Positions 11,345-22,900 of a stretch of DNA of 64,000 nt are shown here, piece after piece (within the stretch, counting starts at the first letter, position 1; each line of letters starts with the position of its first letter). This stretch comes from Nematopogon swammerdamellus. Lineage: Eukaryota; Arthropoda; Insecta; Lepidoptera; Adelidae. A model generated the notes under the pieces. That model was not told where the DNA came from, did not search any database, and saw nothing but the letters and a program-made list of their open reading frames with translations. Location: NCBI GenBank assembly GCA_946902875.1, contig OX336343.1, forward strand, positions 24,165,596-24,229,595, read 5' to 3'. The translations under genes were made by a program, and so were the position numbers.

Positions 11345-11437
11345 TCCCCGGGCGGGGCGGAGCGGGGCGGAGCGGGGCGGAGCGGGGGCGGAGCGGGGGC
11401 GGAGCGGGGGCGGTGCGGGGGCGGCCACGGGGGCTTC
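11345..11437 (+). repeat. GC-rich minisatellite (GGGGCGGAGC)n
   Basis: Units of 10-11 bp (GGGGCGGAGC, then GGGGGCGGAGC) repeat seven to eight times. The CpG density is very high and the G runs could form quadruplexes. Confidence 0.85.
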
Positions 11438-12166
11438 GGCATCCTCCGAGCATTTTTCAGCGAGCGTTATTTGCATAATACGTTTTGAGCGGCGCACTGC
11501 AGTGGGTGCACACCGCGCGCACCGCGGAGTTATAACTGGGTGTCTCCTATTTATACAGCGCTTCCGAAGTATGTTCCGGGGAACTCGGGTAAGTATGCAA
11601 ATTAATTTTATTTTTTTTTCTTAAATCTCAATAACTATTCCACTGTCTCTGTAAATTGTTGTTAGTTACTTTTGGATATAAGAATGCGCCTGCTCAAAAG
11701 CGCTGATAGATCCGACAATAGCCAAAGAGGAATTATGTATTAGCGTACTAGAGAACTCACTCGGCCAACTAGCATGTTCCAACGAGTTGCGGTTCACGGT
11801 CCTCAAGTCTCTTAGTCGAGCGCGAGAGGCCGCAGCGCGCAGTCGTCGCTTGCCTGCTGCGATCGCGCCTCGCCTAGTTTAAACTAATACAATTACACAT
11901 CTCCGTCCGTGCGCTCACGCAAACGTTAATGATATGTAGCTACTAGTTAGTCAAAGGTGCGATGGCGAATCTGGAGATGAAGTGTTACAATGAAAAGACA
12001 ATATGCACAGCACAACGACGCACGAGTGCGATCGTTCTCCCTACCCCTTGCCTCTCTCCCGCTAGCTTCCCGCCCCGCGCGAGCCGCCCACACCGGCCGC
12101 CAGACCGTCTCCCATACGCTTCCCGCCCCGCGCGCGCTCCCCTCTACCGCTCGGCTCTGCGCTCCG

Positions 12167-12187
12167 CCCCCCCCCCCCCCCCCCCCC
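12167..12187 (+). repeat. Poly-C run, 21 bases
   Basis: Uninterrupted C run. Similar runs are 39050-39071 (22 C) and 53098-53126 (29 G). Exact length may be affected by sequencing. Confidence 0.8.
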
Positions 12188-13094
12188 ACTACCTTACCCC
12201 AAACCTCAGCCGCTGGCACACCGCTTCTCTGTATATTTCTTCGGAGCGATAACTCTATACATAATTCCTCTTTGACAACAGCTGCGTTTCCAATGGACCT
12301 ACACGAGTATTTAGGGCCGATTTCTTAAGTACCCGTTAGGAGATTAAATGGACGAACACCCAGACTTAACTCTAAGTCACCTTAGTATTCTAATGAGAGC
12401 AATTCACCGTTGGCGCAACTTACTTTTCTCCTAAGTGCCTTTAAGATGAGCATAGTGTTAACTGAAATGTTAAGTGTATGTTGGCGTAAGCGGCCCTTAC
12501 TCTCAGTTAGGACGTGTAATTGCATTTGAGACGCGCCGCTAGTCGCACAATTTTTGTTCGCTTTGCATCAACTGAGTAAAACTTTTTCATGCCATTATAG
12601 AGGGGTGGAGGATGCGATGCGAGCGCAGTTAGAGTAAGTGAGTTAGAACATTTTGTTCATATTCGCCCGTCGCCTCCAGCGAGAAACATTTTTAATATAT
12701 AGCAGCCGTTACTCGTATGTGTTCTATGTGGCCCCGGATTTTTGTTTTCTTTCAGAGGTATGTGGCGATATCAAGAATGCCGCAGTTGCAATTACTTGAT
12801 TACGAGACATAGGTAGGTATTCTCGCTTGTAGGTACGTCGGTTTTGGAGAATATTTTTGTGGCTTTGATATATGTACTTGTAAAATGGAATTTCGCGAGC
12901 CGCACAAGCAGCAAGGCGTCGCCTGTGTGGTGACAAGCTGTCGCAGGTGTCAACATGTCAGGCGATGTGGCGATGTGGCATAATGTAGCTTCGGCGTCAT
13001 GCTTAAGGTCTGTGTTAGTCTCTAGGACTGTATGTGGCAGAGGATTTACATTTACAAGTACGAGTACATTTAAAGAATATTGAACCGTGTGGGG

Positions 13095-13294
13095 TCTCTC
13101 CCCGCGCAGCGCATGTCGTAAAATGCGACTAAGGGATAAGGACAAGGTGCCGTGCTAAAGGGCGATAAGCTAGCCACCTTGGCGCGGTCCTTCCACCGAG
13201 TCATGCGGCGGGCGGGTCTTCGTGCCTTACTTGCTGCTTGATAGATATCTTGATAGTCCTAATACATTGCTAAACATCGTGGTCGGTCTTATGC
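13095..13294 (+). mobile_element. Repeat family F, 5' part (split by an insertion)
   Basis: Starts CGCATGTCGTAAAATGCGAC, then TAAGGGATAAGGAC, TGCTAAAGGGCGATA, GTCCTTCCACCGAGTCATGC and TTACTTGCTGCTT. This is the same order as the minus-strand copy at 15520-15752. It stops at the target duplication and continues at 13602. Confidence 0.75.
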
Positions 13295-13309
13295 TGTAAT
13301 TTACAAGAG
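13295..13309 (+). repeat. 15-bp target-site duplication, left copy
   Basis: TGTAATTTACAAGAG, repeated exactly at 13587-13601 on the far side of the insertion. Confidence 0.85.
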
Positions 13310-13586
13310 ATACAATAACAATAAGAGAAAGGTCGTAGAAGATCGCCGCCTCATCGTGGTGGGGACGTGAACGGAGATTAGGTCACCCGCTTGAGGGTTA
13401 TAAAAATCCTGAGAACGGCTAAAGGCGATCGGCTCGACTTTAACCATTAGGGATACATATCACTAATGGTCAAAGCCAGCAAGTAAAAAAGAGATGTACA
13501 ATTGAGATAGAGCAGTTGGGGAGGAATGAGAGAGAAAGCAGTAAAAGGCTCAGCCTAATCTGCGAGAATGAACACAAATGAATGAA
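13310..13586. mobile_element. 277-bp nested insertion of an unrecognised short retroelement
   Basis: The segment is bounded by exact 15-bp direct repeats inside a family F repeat. The related copy at 15520-15752 runs straight across the site, so this is a real insertion. A 15-bp duplication points to LINE-type target-primed integration. The insert has a CG-containing 5' half, an inner inverted repeat (ACCATTA...TAATGGT at about 13442-13477), and an A-rich right end with AATGA-like repeats. No obvious A/B box and no frame are seen; the family is unknown to me. Confidence 0.75.
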
Positions 13587-13601
13587 TGTAATTTACAAGA
13601 G
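13587..13601 (+). repeat. 15-bp target-site duplication, right copy
   Basis: Exact repeat of 13295-13309. Confidence 0.85.
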
Positions 13602-13690
13602 TACTTGCAGCACCGACACGCGATTACTCTGCTTGCCCCCGATTGTCGGGATACAGCGTGTGGTATGTATGTGTGTAGAATATTGAACGG
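13602..13690 (+). mobile_element. Repeat family F, 3' part
   Basis: Resumes with TACTTGCAGCACCGACACG, ATTACTCTGCTTGCC, GATTGTCGGGATAC and GGTATGTATG, as expected from the uninterrupted copy at 15520-15752. Confidence 0.75.
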
Positions 13691-15085
13691 CGCCGCACGC
13701 AACTCACATAGTTGCGGAAGGTGGAACGCAAATTATCATTGTCCGCGTGCTTAGCGTCTTACTCGGCAGTAGAGCCCTCGGATTGGTGAAATTGTTTCCT
13801 GTTGTTCGTGACGTTCAGTGTAGCGGCCGTTGCGCAAGTATAGCATTGACATTGCACCTAGTTCACACCAAAGTGTTATCGGCTGTCATGATGTGTGTGT
13901 AGTGAATAGGCGATGTCACACACAGCACACATCGCGGCAACGCCTCAAACACACTACGTGTTGACGTCGTCGTGTGCTCCGAACGTTGAAGACGAAGAGT
14001 TTACGTGAAATCAAATATACGAAAGCAGACGTCCTCAAAGAAGCAAACATTCTTTAGATAGACAAAGCGGAACCGGAAGCGAGGCGGGGTAGAGCCGGGC
14101 GCCGATAAACTTGGATAAATTTGTTTAAAGGAAAAAATTACCGATGCACCCGAAGCGGGGCGCGCGGCGCGGGGCGCGCGGAGGCGCTTCAGTTGTGTCG
14201 TTTCCGATTTCCCTAGAAAAGCTATTATTTAGCTCGAGACTTATCCGAGCTTGCGTTACACGACGACAGCGGGGGCGGGGGCGGGTGCGAGGGCGGAGCG
14301 AGGGCGGGGGGCGGCGCACACTGCCTCCAGCACGGTACACTCTGTACCGTCGGCAGCGCAACTCCAGTGCGTCCTGCATTGAGTTTGACCTGCGCGTCCG
14401 TTTGCCTCATAAGCACGTAAAACTACATACCTACACCGAACAGTGCTCACGATTAGTTCTGTATTACATAAATGTACTCGTATAAAGCTGTATTTTATTT
14501 TTCGATAATGATTTCACCTTAAATTTACTTTAGTGACTGGACAAGTACATGTTTATTTTTAATCGGATAAGTAATTATATTATAGTATACTTAAGTTTTT
14601 AGTTAACTATCTGGTACTTACATGTATTATAATACGAGTATTAATAAGTACCTAGTCTTATTAAATTATGAAGTATTTTATTTTCAATTCTTGCACTGAA
14701 ATCTTTTTCTACCTACGTACATTTCACTATAATTATAAATCGGCTCTCAAACATCCAAAGGTTGACTGGAATAAATCTCTTGTCAGAGATAGAGATAAGA
14801 GATTGCATTGACAACTCATGTAAATACATCCACCCCACCAACCAATCACGTATTTTACGTACGTACTTTTTTCGATAACGTATGATGCCCCCAGTTGGTG
14901 GCGACGTGCCCAGTTAGCTCAGGTCAACCCCTATCTACTCACTCCTCCGTGCCTGCAACAGTTCGTCGCGGGCCGGTATGTTATCTATCTGGTAACGTAC
15001 GACAGGCCGGGCTGGCGCGGGGGTGCTTGTAGTAGCCGTGTGTCTCGTGTTTCGTTGCTGCCGCTGCGCTGCGCGGAGGCGGCGG
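13691..15085. other. No gene recognised; SINE-body fragment at about 13808-13925
   Basis: 13808-13925 matches the shared SINE body (TTCAGTGTAGCGGCCG, ATTGCACCTAGTTCAC, GTGTTATCGGCTG). A GC-rich patch lies at 14150-14345. The remainder is AT-rich without a protein-like frame. Confidence 0.45.
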
Positions 15086-15175
15086 CGGGGGTGCATAGGC
15101 GCGGGGGTGCATAGGCGCGGGGGTGCATAGGCGCGGGGGTGCATAGGCGCGGGGGTGCACAGGCGCGGGGGTGTC
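15086..15175 (+). repeat. 16-bp GC-rich minisatellite, about 5-6 copies
   Basis: The unit GCGGGGGTGCATAGGC repeats; the last copy has GCACAGGC. The minus strand encodes a Pro-Ala-Met-His repeat as a by-product, not a likely protein. Confidence 0.85.
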
Positions 15176-15519
15176 ACGACCGGGGGCCGTGTTTCACTGA
15201 GCACTTTATTTCCTTGCGTGCTCCCAGAGAGAGCATTAACAATGCCACAATACACTCCTACACCACCGCGCCCAGTACCCGACGCCCCGCCCCGCACCGC
15301 ACCGTTGCAGGGCGCACGCTGTCGGTAGAGTACAGTAGTCTCGCTTTCTTTGCTGACTCTAACGTGTGCGTTCACTTACATATTCAGATGTAGTCGGTTT
15401 TCTTCTTTCGATTTAAGTTATTCTATTACTAAGAGGAAACTGGAGTTAGACATTTTGAAATTCGCAACGATAAGTGCTGTCGAAGACTATCAGTATTTTA
15501 CATACATTCATACCAAACT

Positions 15520-15752
15520 ATGTATCCCGACAATCGGGGTATGAAGAGTAATCGGTGTTGTGCTGCAAGTACTCTGGCAAATTACAGCACAACACCGGCC
15601 ATACGAAAGTATTCGGACAATATAACTAACTATGAAGCAGCAAGTAAGCCACGAGGACCCAACTGCTGCATGACTCGGTGGAAGAATCGTGCCAAGGTGA
15701 GAGGTGGCTAACCTATCGCCCTTTAGCAGGGCGTCTTGTCCTTATCCCTTAG
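15520..15752 (-). mobile_element. Repeat family F, uninterrupted copy
   Basis: On the minus strand: CTAAGGGATAAGGAC, TGCTAAAGGGCGATAGG, GCACGATTCTTCCACCGAG, TCATGCAGCAGT, GCTGTAATTTGCCAGAGTAC, CAGCACAACACCGATTACTC and CGATTGTCGGGATAC. It defines the family and supplies the empty site for the insertion at 13310. It is truncated at its 5' end where the SINE at 15774 begins. No coding frame. Confidence 0.7.
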
Positions 15753-15773
15753 TTTAAGCTAAGTTTAAGTTTA

Positions 15774-16185
15774 AGCGCCGGGTGGCCGAGTGGTTTGAGC
15801 ATCGGCTTCTCATGCGGGAGGTCCGAGGTTCGAATCCGGTCGGCATGTATCAATGAGTTTTTCTGACGGAAAAATTTACGTGCATACTTACCTTCACCTG
15901 CTGCTTCACCGTTCGGAACCGGTGTAAAACTGTAGGTCCCTTCCCTTGCCCCTTACTAGGTGGTAGGCTCAAATTGTAGCCGACTGGGTTGGTACCACCG
16001 TACTGGATGTAAGATGGCCGCATAGCAACCTCGGTTGTGTTCTCCTCTAGTCCAGTATAGCCAACAATCCAGGGAAGTCTCCGGTATGGTACCTACCTTC
16101 TCGGAGGTGATATTGGCTAGTCAGAGCATGTGCTTTGGCCCCTCTGACTCAGCCACCCATACCGGATTACATAAAAAAAAAGTCG
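15774..16185 (+). mobile_element. tRNA-derived SINE (family A), near full length
   Basis: The tRNA-like head has an A box (TGGCCGAGTGG, 15783-15793) and a perfect B box (GGTTCGAATCC, 15828-15838). Next come TTTTTCTGACGGAAAAATTT, then GTAAAACTGTAGGTCCCTTC and TTACTAGGTGGTAGG, which are shared with families B and C. A 3' half follows: GGCCGCATAGC, AGTCTCCGGTATGG, CAGCCACCCATACC, ending in ATTACATAAAAAAAAA. The head is related to class II (Leu/Ser-like) tRNAs but is too diverged to be a tRNA gene. Best copy in the window. Confidence 0.85.
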
Positions 16186-19100
16186 TCTTTTATGAAATAC
16201 ACGTAGAAATATGTAGTTGGCCTATTTTATCAGTATCAGTTACGATTAGTTTAAATGGTTAAATCGTTTCATCTTATTTCCATGGTAAAAATTATGTAAA
16301 TCTCGTTCTACTTTTGTGAACAGCCGTCACACTACAGAGTGGAATTCTGTCTCTGCAACTGAACATACTTTGCGAAAATATGACGAAATTCAAAAAATAA
16401 ATCACCTCAACATACATTTCTAGATTTCAAAATTAAAAATGTCTAGTTACTTATACGAAAAAATATTTTTTTTGGTACAGTATCGCTCCTCGAAGGTATG
16501 TGGATAAGGTATTCAAAAAAGCATGCTGTACATCAAATTGAGTTTGCTACTCGTACATACACCTCGTCACCGAATATATTGTCCGAGGTCCGCCCGCAGC
16601 TCTGATATCTTAGCACTGGCGGCCGGTCCTAAAGTGCGCCCGTGCGCCGCACTACCATACCACGAGAAGTCTTCACTTCACTCAAAATAAATAATATCTT
16701 ACAATACAACATCCTACATTAAAACCATAAAGATCGTACTTCAAATAAATACGAATGTGAATTCGATCTTATTTTATAGATCACAAGGCACGTTTTTGCG
16801 AGTAAACCCGCGCCCCGTGCGGAATCGAAAACCGCACACGGGTCTACCATCTGAATGTATGGGGATCGGCAAAACACCGCTGGCGCGTGAGACAAAAGAT
16901 ACTTCATAGAAACAGTATGGGCCGAAATGGAGTTCTGCGTGCGGCGCACGAGCGCCAAACAAGGACGCTATATCGTGAATAGCCGCGCGTGCGACACGTC
17001 TCGCGAGCAATTCCTTTTGCACGAGTCCGTCTACCTAGAGTCGGCGCGCTGTCATGTGATGTCACATACCCGTTAGCGCGCGAATATTTAAAATGGGATA
17101 TGGTTAGGTTTGTGCCTTCTGTCACGTGATACTGTGAATTAAGTGGTGCCGATATTTGCCTAAGAGTTGGTTAAAGCTGCAGTAGTGTTGTGGTCTATGG
17201 GTGTGTTCATAAAGGTACTATAAATGAGTTCAAAAACTTGTTTGGATTTATTTTCTTGTTTTTTGCAACTCATTGAGTGTCTTGAGAATATTCATACTAG
17301 GTAAGTACATAATACAACGCAGGCGTTTAAAAAATTCGGAAGTCGCGATCTTAAAATAACATTGGGAATGTGTTGGGAAATTTGGTATATAAGGAGGTAG
17401 GTACTTAGCGCACTACCGGTCACTAAAGTCACTAGCCGCCACTGTATCTTAGTATATATATGCGCCGCCTGTCAGCCGGCCTGCACGCCGCGCCGCCCAC
17501 ATAGTTGCGCGGGCTGTTTCACACTTTCCGCCCAACTATTTCACCAAGCCACTGTCGCGCCTACGTAAATTGGCGTAGCTCTAGCGCGCGCCGCCACCGC
17601 ACCGGGGCGGGGCGGGGCGGGGCGGCTGTGCAACTAGGCTTGCCAACATTACTTTGATTTATTCTCGGACAAAACATCAGTAGTGTGATCCAGTTGTTAA
17701 TACTCTGAACTTAAAACCCAATAACCGCCTTAGAATATAGTAGAATATAAATTATTCATACAATTTCACAATATAATTGAAAGAAAAACCAGCGGCATTA
17801 TCACTGTACTAATGCGCAAGTGAAAAAAATAGGGGACGCATAAAAATTAAGTACCTACGTCTCTTAAGAAGGTAAGATGAATCTTCATTAGAGAAAATAC
17901 ATAACTATCATTTTTATATTTTTATATAATACTTTCATTTACCTAAGTATTACTAGTTCTATGTAGCGGCAGCCAACAAGTCACTCAGCTATTTCTACGC
18001 AGTAAAGTGGACGCCAGAAAAATGACATTCCCCTGACGATCCTCTGCTCACCCGGGGCTCCCGGACAAGGTGTACGGTTGCCGGATAGTCCGGGTCATGC
18101 CCAGACGGACGGTCACTCTACTGGCAGCGCGCCAGCAGGCTGGAGCGGCGCGTGGCGGCCGAGCGACCCACCTCGGAATTTAAATAATTAGTCTCTAAAA
18201 TGGGGTCAAGGAAGCGCTCTATTCGAACTCCACTAACATTACAAACGACTACTCTGAGCTCGGGGCGGGGCGGCGCGCGGGGCGCGGGGTGCGGGGTGCG
18301 GCGCGCGGGGAGCGGGGTGCGGTGGCGACACGAAGCTGCGACCAATGTTGCTTCCTGTTTGAGCTAACTACAATCTCGGACAACGAAAAGAACGAGTTAA
18401 CTTAAGTAGTAGGTAGGTACCCGACAACTGCCCGACAAGAAAATTAAATATTAAATAAAAATTGTGAGCGTTTTGAATTATTTAGCTGAAAATAAAGGTA
18501 AGCCTTCTTGTTGTCTCAGTAATTTTCTAAAGAACCTGTCATTTACCTGACCTCTTTCAGCACAGCACCGATTACTCTGCTTGCCCCGACTGTCGGGATA
18601 GAACGCATGTAGTATTCATGTACATCCACATGTCCGACCGCCACGCGCCCGGCGAGCTCGAAAGCTGATGCAGAGCAGAGCACCGCCGAGCCACAAGGCC
18701 GAACTACAGTGGCTGACAAATATGCTCCTTACATTAAACCCTCAAGCCCTCAACCCACTCACCCCGCTTCCGCCGCGCCGCATGGGACCGCGCGCCGTCC
18801 CTATCCCTACACGCCTCGCACCATCGATGCCTCGCACACCTCGCGCGTCATCACTCATCAGTTCCTCGCTTCTGTATGCATCGATTTTCCTGCGTAGAAA
18901 TTGCAATAGGACTGAGCAACATATACATATGTAGAAGTCAAACGTAATAAGTGAAGTTAAATAAAACCTTGCATAAATATATAAGTACTATACATACAAT
19001 ATAAGTAGATCGAGATGAGAATCTGTTCTTATCTGATTGTGAGTTCACATAACTTCTCCGCGACTTATTTAATGATTTTCACAATGGAAATAAAGGAGTT

Positions 19101-19194
19101 CTGGAAGTGCGCGGTGTGCGCTGTAAAAAAATCTATAAAAAAAGTGTGCGTGTACCTATATGTACGCGTGCGTGTTAGAAGTTATACTACGGGC
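16186..19194. other. No gene recognised
   Basis: AT-rich DNA with GC-rich patches at 17470-17625 (including a GGGGC run at 17604-17625) and 18260-18325. A family F 3' fragment (CACCGATTACTCTGCTTGCC, GACTGTCGGGATAG) lies at about 18565-18640. Short frames only. Confidence 0.5.
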
Positions 19195-19297
19195 CTCTCG
19201 GGCCTCTTGGGCCCCTCGGGCCCCTCAGACCTCCCCGGTCCTTTCGGGCCTCTCTAGCCTCTCGGGCCTCTCCGGGCTCCTCGGGCCTCTTGCAAGA
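19195..19297 (+). repeat. (GGGCCTCTC)n-like minisatellite next to the BEL/Pao insertion
   Basis: Irregular 9-bp units (GGGCCTCTCGGGCCTCTTGG and similar). One plus frame reads as a short Gly-Pro-rich, collagen-like string, a by-product of the repeat. The BEL/Pao target duplication starts three bases after it. Confidence 0.7.
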
Positions 19298-19299
19298 GA

Positions 19300-19304
19300 C
19301 TAAC
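19300..19304. repeat. BEL/Pao target-site duplication, left copy
   Basis: CTAAC immediately before the left LTR, repeated at 25960-25964. Five bp is normal for BEL/Pao integration. Confidence 0.9.
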
Positions 19305-19758
19305 TGGTGGGAAAGGGGCGAGAAAAGGATGACGCTGGCTCACCCGATGCGGCGCGGAGGCGCGCGCAAACGTGCCTGCTCGGCTCCTTCTTCCGTTCCC
19401 ACCGGGTTGGGGCTGCAGCACTCGCCGGAGACTCCGGCGCGACCGCACTAACAGCCGCGGGGGGTGCGCTCGACCGCAAACACGCGAAACGCGAAGTTGG
19501 GCTCGGCGGGAGCGCACAGATACGCACGGCGTATTCAAAATGGTTTGGAGAAGCTCGCTGATTGTCCGTTTTCCGACGCGGGAGAGCACGGCTCGTCGTT
19601 CCCGGACGCCGGTTGATGGAGATCTCGTAGAATTTTCCACCAGCGACGGGTAGGTGAAAAGGAAAAAATTTGGTTGGGAGGACAGGTAGGTAGGCAGGAA
19701 AAATGTTAATACCCGCGAGATTTGAATCCACTGTCTCTCATTGATCAGAGATCAACCA
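19305..19758 (-). repeat. 3' LTR of the BEL/Pao element
   Basis: 454 bp, beginning TGGTGGG and ending CAACCA on the plus strand (TGGTTG...CCCACCA in element orientation, so TG...CA ends). By eye it is identical base for base to 25506-25959. Frames inside the LTR on both strands are open by composition and should not be read as genes. Confidence 0.93.
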
Positions 19759-19760
19759 TA

Positions 19761-19773
19761 CCGCCCCCCAAAG
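19761..19773 (-). other. Polypurine tract
   Basis: On the minus strand CTTTGGGGGGCGG lies two bases before the 3' LTR, where plus-strand DNA synthesis is primed in LTR retroelements. Confidence 0.75.
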
Positions 19774-19933
19774 ACCTGCTAAGGTCTTTAGAAAAATTCT
19801 AAAGGAAGGAAAGATTATTACGAAGTAAGCAATGAACTTCATGAACTATCCCACGAAATTATAAAAGAAGAATTAAAAATAAGAAGAGAAAAAAAAAATA
19901 AAGAAAAAATGTACAACTAAACGTGATGCCTAT

Positions 19934-22900
19934 CTAAACTGCATGTTGGTCAGGCAGTGGGCAAACCTTAACAGTAGGTCTGAGGTACGTCCCCGTGGAC
20001 GTCCTCAACTCGACCACTCTCACTACCCCATCTCCACCGGGACATAATTTGGTCACACGTCCTAGTCTCCATTGAAGAGGTGGCAAATTATCCTCTTTCA
20101 GAAGCGCCAAATCCCCAACTTCAATATTTTTTACTCCCTTCTGCCACTTGAGCCGTTGTTGTAAAGTATGAAGATATTCGGCCTGCCAACGATTCCAAAA
20201 GTGTTGGGATATTTGCTGGGTGAGCTGCCAACGAGTGAGACGATTCACAGGAGTGTGATCAAAGTCATATTCCGGAAGACCGACGAGTGGTTCGCCGATG
20301 AGAAAATGACCTGGTGTCAAGACATCCAGGTCGTTGGGGTCGCTAGACACTGGACAAAGTGGCCTTGAATTTAGTACGGCCTCTATTTTAGTAAATATGG
20401 TCGTTAATTCCTCGAAGGTGAGGATCTGTTCACCGATCACGCGTTTGAGGAGCAGCTTTGATGACTTAACAGCTGTCTCCCACAGACCGCCCATATGTGG
20501 AGCTTGCGGAGGGTTCATGTGCCAGCACACTTGAAGCTTGCGGAGTGCATCATGCAGTTTGCCCTGAGTGCCCGGATTCATCAAGAATTCTGTGACCTCA
20601 TCGAGGTACCGTCGAGCACCTTGGAAGTTTGTGCCACAGTCGGTGAAAATATCAGTTACAATACCTCGCCTTGAAACCATTCGACTGAAGCTAGCCAAAA
20701 ATGCATCTGTTGTGAGGTCCGAAACGACCTCTAGGTGAACGGCCTTGGTCGCAAAACACACAAACACGCACAAGTATGCCTTCTGTGTTTTCGCACCGCG
20801 GAGTTTGGAGGCCTTAATGGTGAAGGGGCCAGCAAAGTCGGCCCCGGACCTTTGAAAGGGTCTCGATCGATGGATACGATTTGCGGGAAGATCTCCCATG
20901 AAGGGCTCTATGGGTTTGGCCTTAAGTCTAAAGCAGCGAAGACACTTAAAAATCCGGAGTCGTATGGATCGTCTAGCGGACAAGATCCAAAACCTTCTTT
21001 GCAGTATCGCCATCAAGGCTGTTGCTCCGCAATGAAGATGCACTTGATGATGATGATCGATGATCAGATGAGTGAGATGATGTGCCCTAGGCAGCACAAT
21101 AGGGTGCTTGGCATCGTATGCTAAGCTTGAGCGAGTCAACCTTCCGCCAACTCTTAGAATGCCTTGCGCATCCAAAAATGGGTTTAGGCGAAGAAGGTTG
21201 CTCTTAATCTGTTTATTTGCAAGTAGAGCTGAAATTGTATCAGCAAACTCTACATTCTGCACAGTTTTTATTGTGACGAGTAGCGCGATGTCTAACTCTC
21301 TCACGGAGAGAGGACCCTGATGTTTGTCGTTAGGGTGGCGTGCATTGTGTGCAAACCGTAAACACCACCCTAGAACGAGCTGCAAGTTGTACAGCGCGCT
21401 AAACTTTGTCACAAAGGAGAAATCCTCGACAGTAGTCATAGACGTGACTGGAGGAATCCGTAGCCCTGGAAGGCTTTCCACGCTGACTGCCATGCAATCT
21501 GCGGGCCAAGCCTCAGGGGCTTCTGCTAACCACGGTGGAGCCCACCACAGGGGGTGGTCCACCAATTCCTGAGGATATAGACCGCGACTGGCGCAATCTG
21601 CAGCATTGAGTGATGACGGTACGTATCGCCAGCTGTCGGGGGACAGAAGGCCTTGAGCCTGCGAGACTCGATTGGCCTCATATGTCTGCAGCTTGTGAGC
21701 CGAAGTACGTAGCCACGTCAAAACAATGCTGGAATCGCACCAGGCTGTCACCGCTCCAACTTGCATCCTCGACAATAGCACCCTTACCACGTGATCCAGG
21801 AGGCGAGCAACGAGCACGGCTCCACATAGCTCAAGTCTTGGAATGGTAAGTTTTTGTTTGAGAGGTGCCACCCTCGATTTTGCCATGACGAGATGCACTG
21901 AGACCTCCCCATGTATGTCCCGTCCACGTAGGTACACTACCGCAGCGTACCCACGCTCGGACGCATCGCTGAAGCCGTGAAGCTCACACCCCTTGGTGTG
22001 TTCTGATAGAATGTGCCTGTTGATTCGCACTCGATTTAATGATTGAAAATTGGCAACGAAGGAATTCCATTTTTGGAGAAACTCTATCGGTAGAGTTTCA
22101 TCCCACGCAAGCTCTAATAGCCATAAGTTTTGCATAAATGCCTTCGCGAAAAATGTCACCGGGGTGAGGTAGCCACACGGGTCATACAAGCGTGCAATGT
22201 TGGATAGAATGCCACGCTTGGTGTTTGCATTGCCAATTTTCGACACTTGATACAAGAATTGATCACTGCGGGCGCTCCACTCCAAGCCCAGAATTTTGAA
22301 TATATTATCTCCGGCTTCCTCGAACCGAAGTGGAGTCTCGCAGTGATCGGGAGGAAGATGATCGAGCAGCTTCGGGTGATTGCTAGACCACTTTCGCAAT
22401 TGAAAACCACCTTGTTGGAGGACGGCTACGACCTCCTCTTGCAGGTGCTTGGCAGACTCTACACTGTTGCTCCCGCTGACGATGTCGTCCACAAATATGT
22501 CCTCCTTCAGGACCCGAGAGGCGGCTGGATGTTCAAGCTCGTTGATAACTGCTAGCTCGTGGATTACCCTCATGGCCAAGTATGCAGCACTAGAGACACC
22601 GTACGTGACAGTTGTCAGTTCATACTGTTGAACTGGACTGTTCGGTGACTCGCGCCAAAATATTGTTTGGTACTTGCAGTCTTCCTCGTGCATACGAACT
22701 TGGCGATACATCTGTTTCACGTCTGACGTGAAAACAACTGCATGCACGCGGAAGCGCAGAATGATGTCCTCAATGTTTTGCTGCAACTTGGGGCCAGGAA
22801 TCAAAACATGGTTTAGGGATATCCCGGACGTGCTAGGCATCGAAGCATCGAACACAGCCCTCAGTTTTGTGGTGCTGCTCGATTCCTTCAGCACCCCGTG

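Larger units (their letters stand above)
11206..13094. other. No gene recognised; GC-rich repeats and poly-C
   Basis: Contains the G-rich minisatellite at 11345-11437 and a 21-C run at 12167-12187. The Pro/Ala/Arg-rich frames here come from those repeats and are not protein-like. Confidence 0.5.

Noticed and set aside
10999..11497. Pro-rich 124-147 codon frames
   Set aside because: Generated by the GGGGCGGAGC minisatellite and the adjoining SINE copy.
15774..15850. Functional tRNA gene
   Set aside because: A and B boxes are present but the stems do not pair properly, and the sequence continues into a SINE body found at several loci.
19195..19257. Collagen-like Gly-X-Y coding sequence
   Set aside because: It is a by-product of an irregular 9-bp GC-rich minisatellite and has no adjoining coding region.
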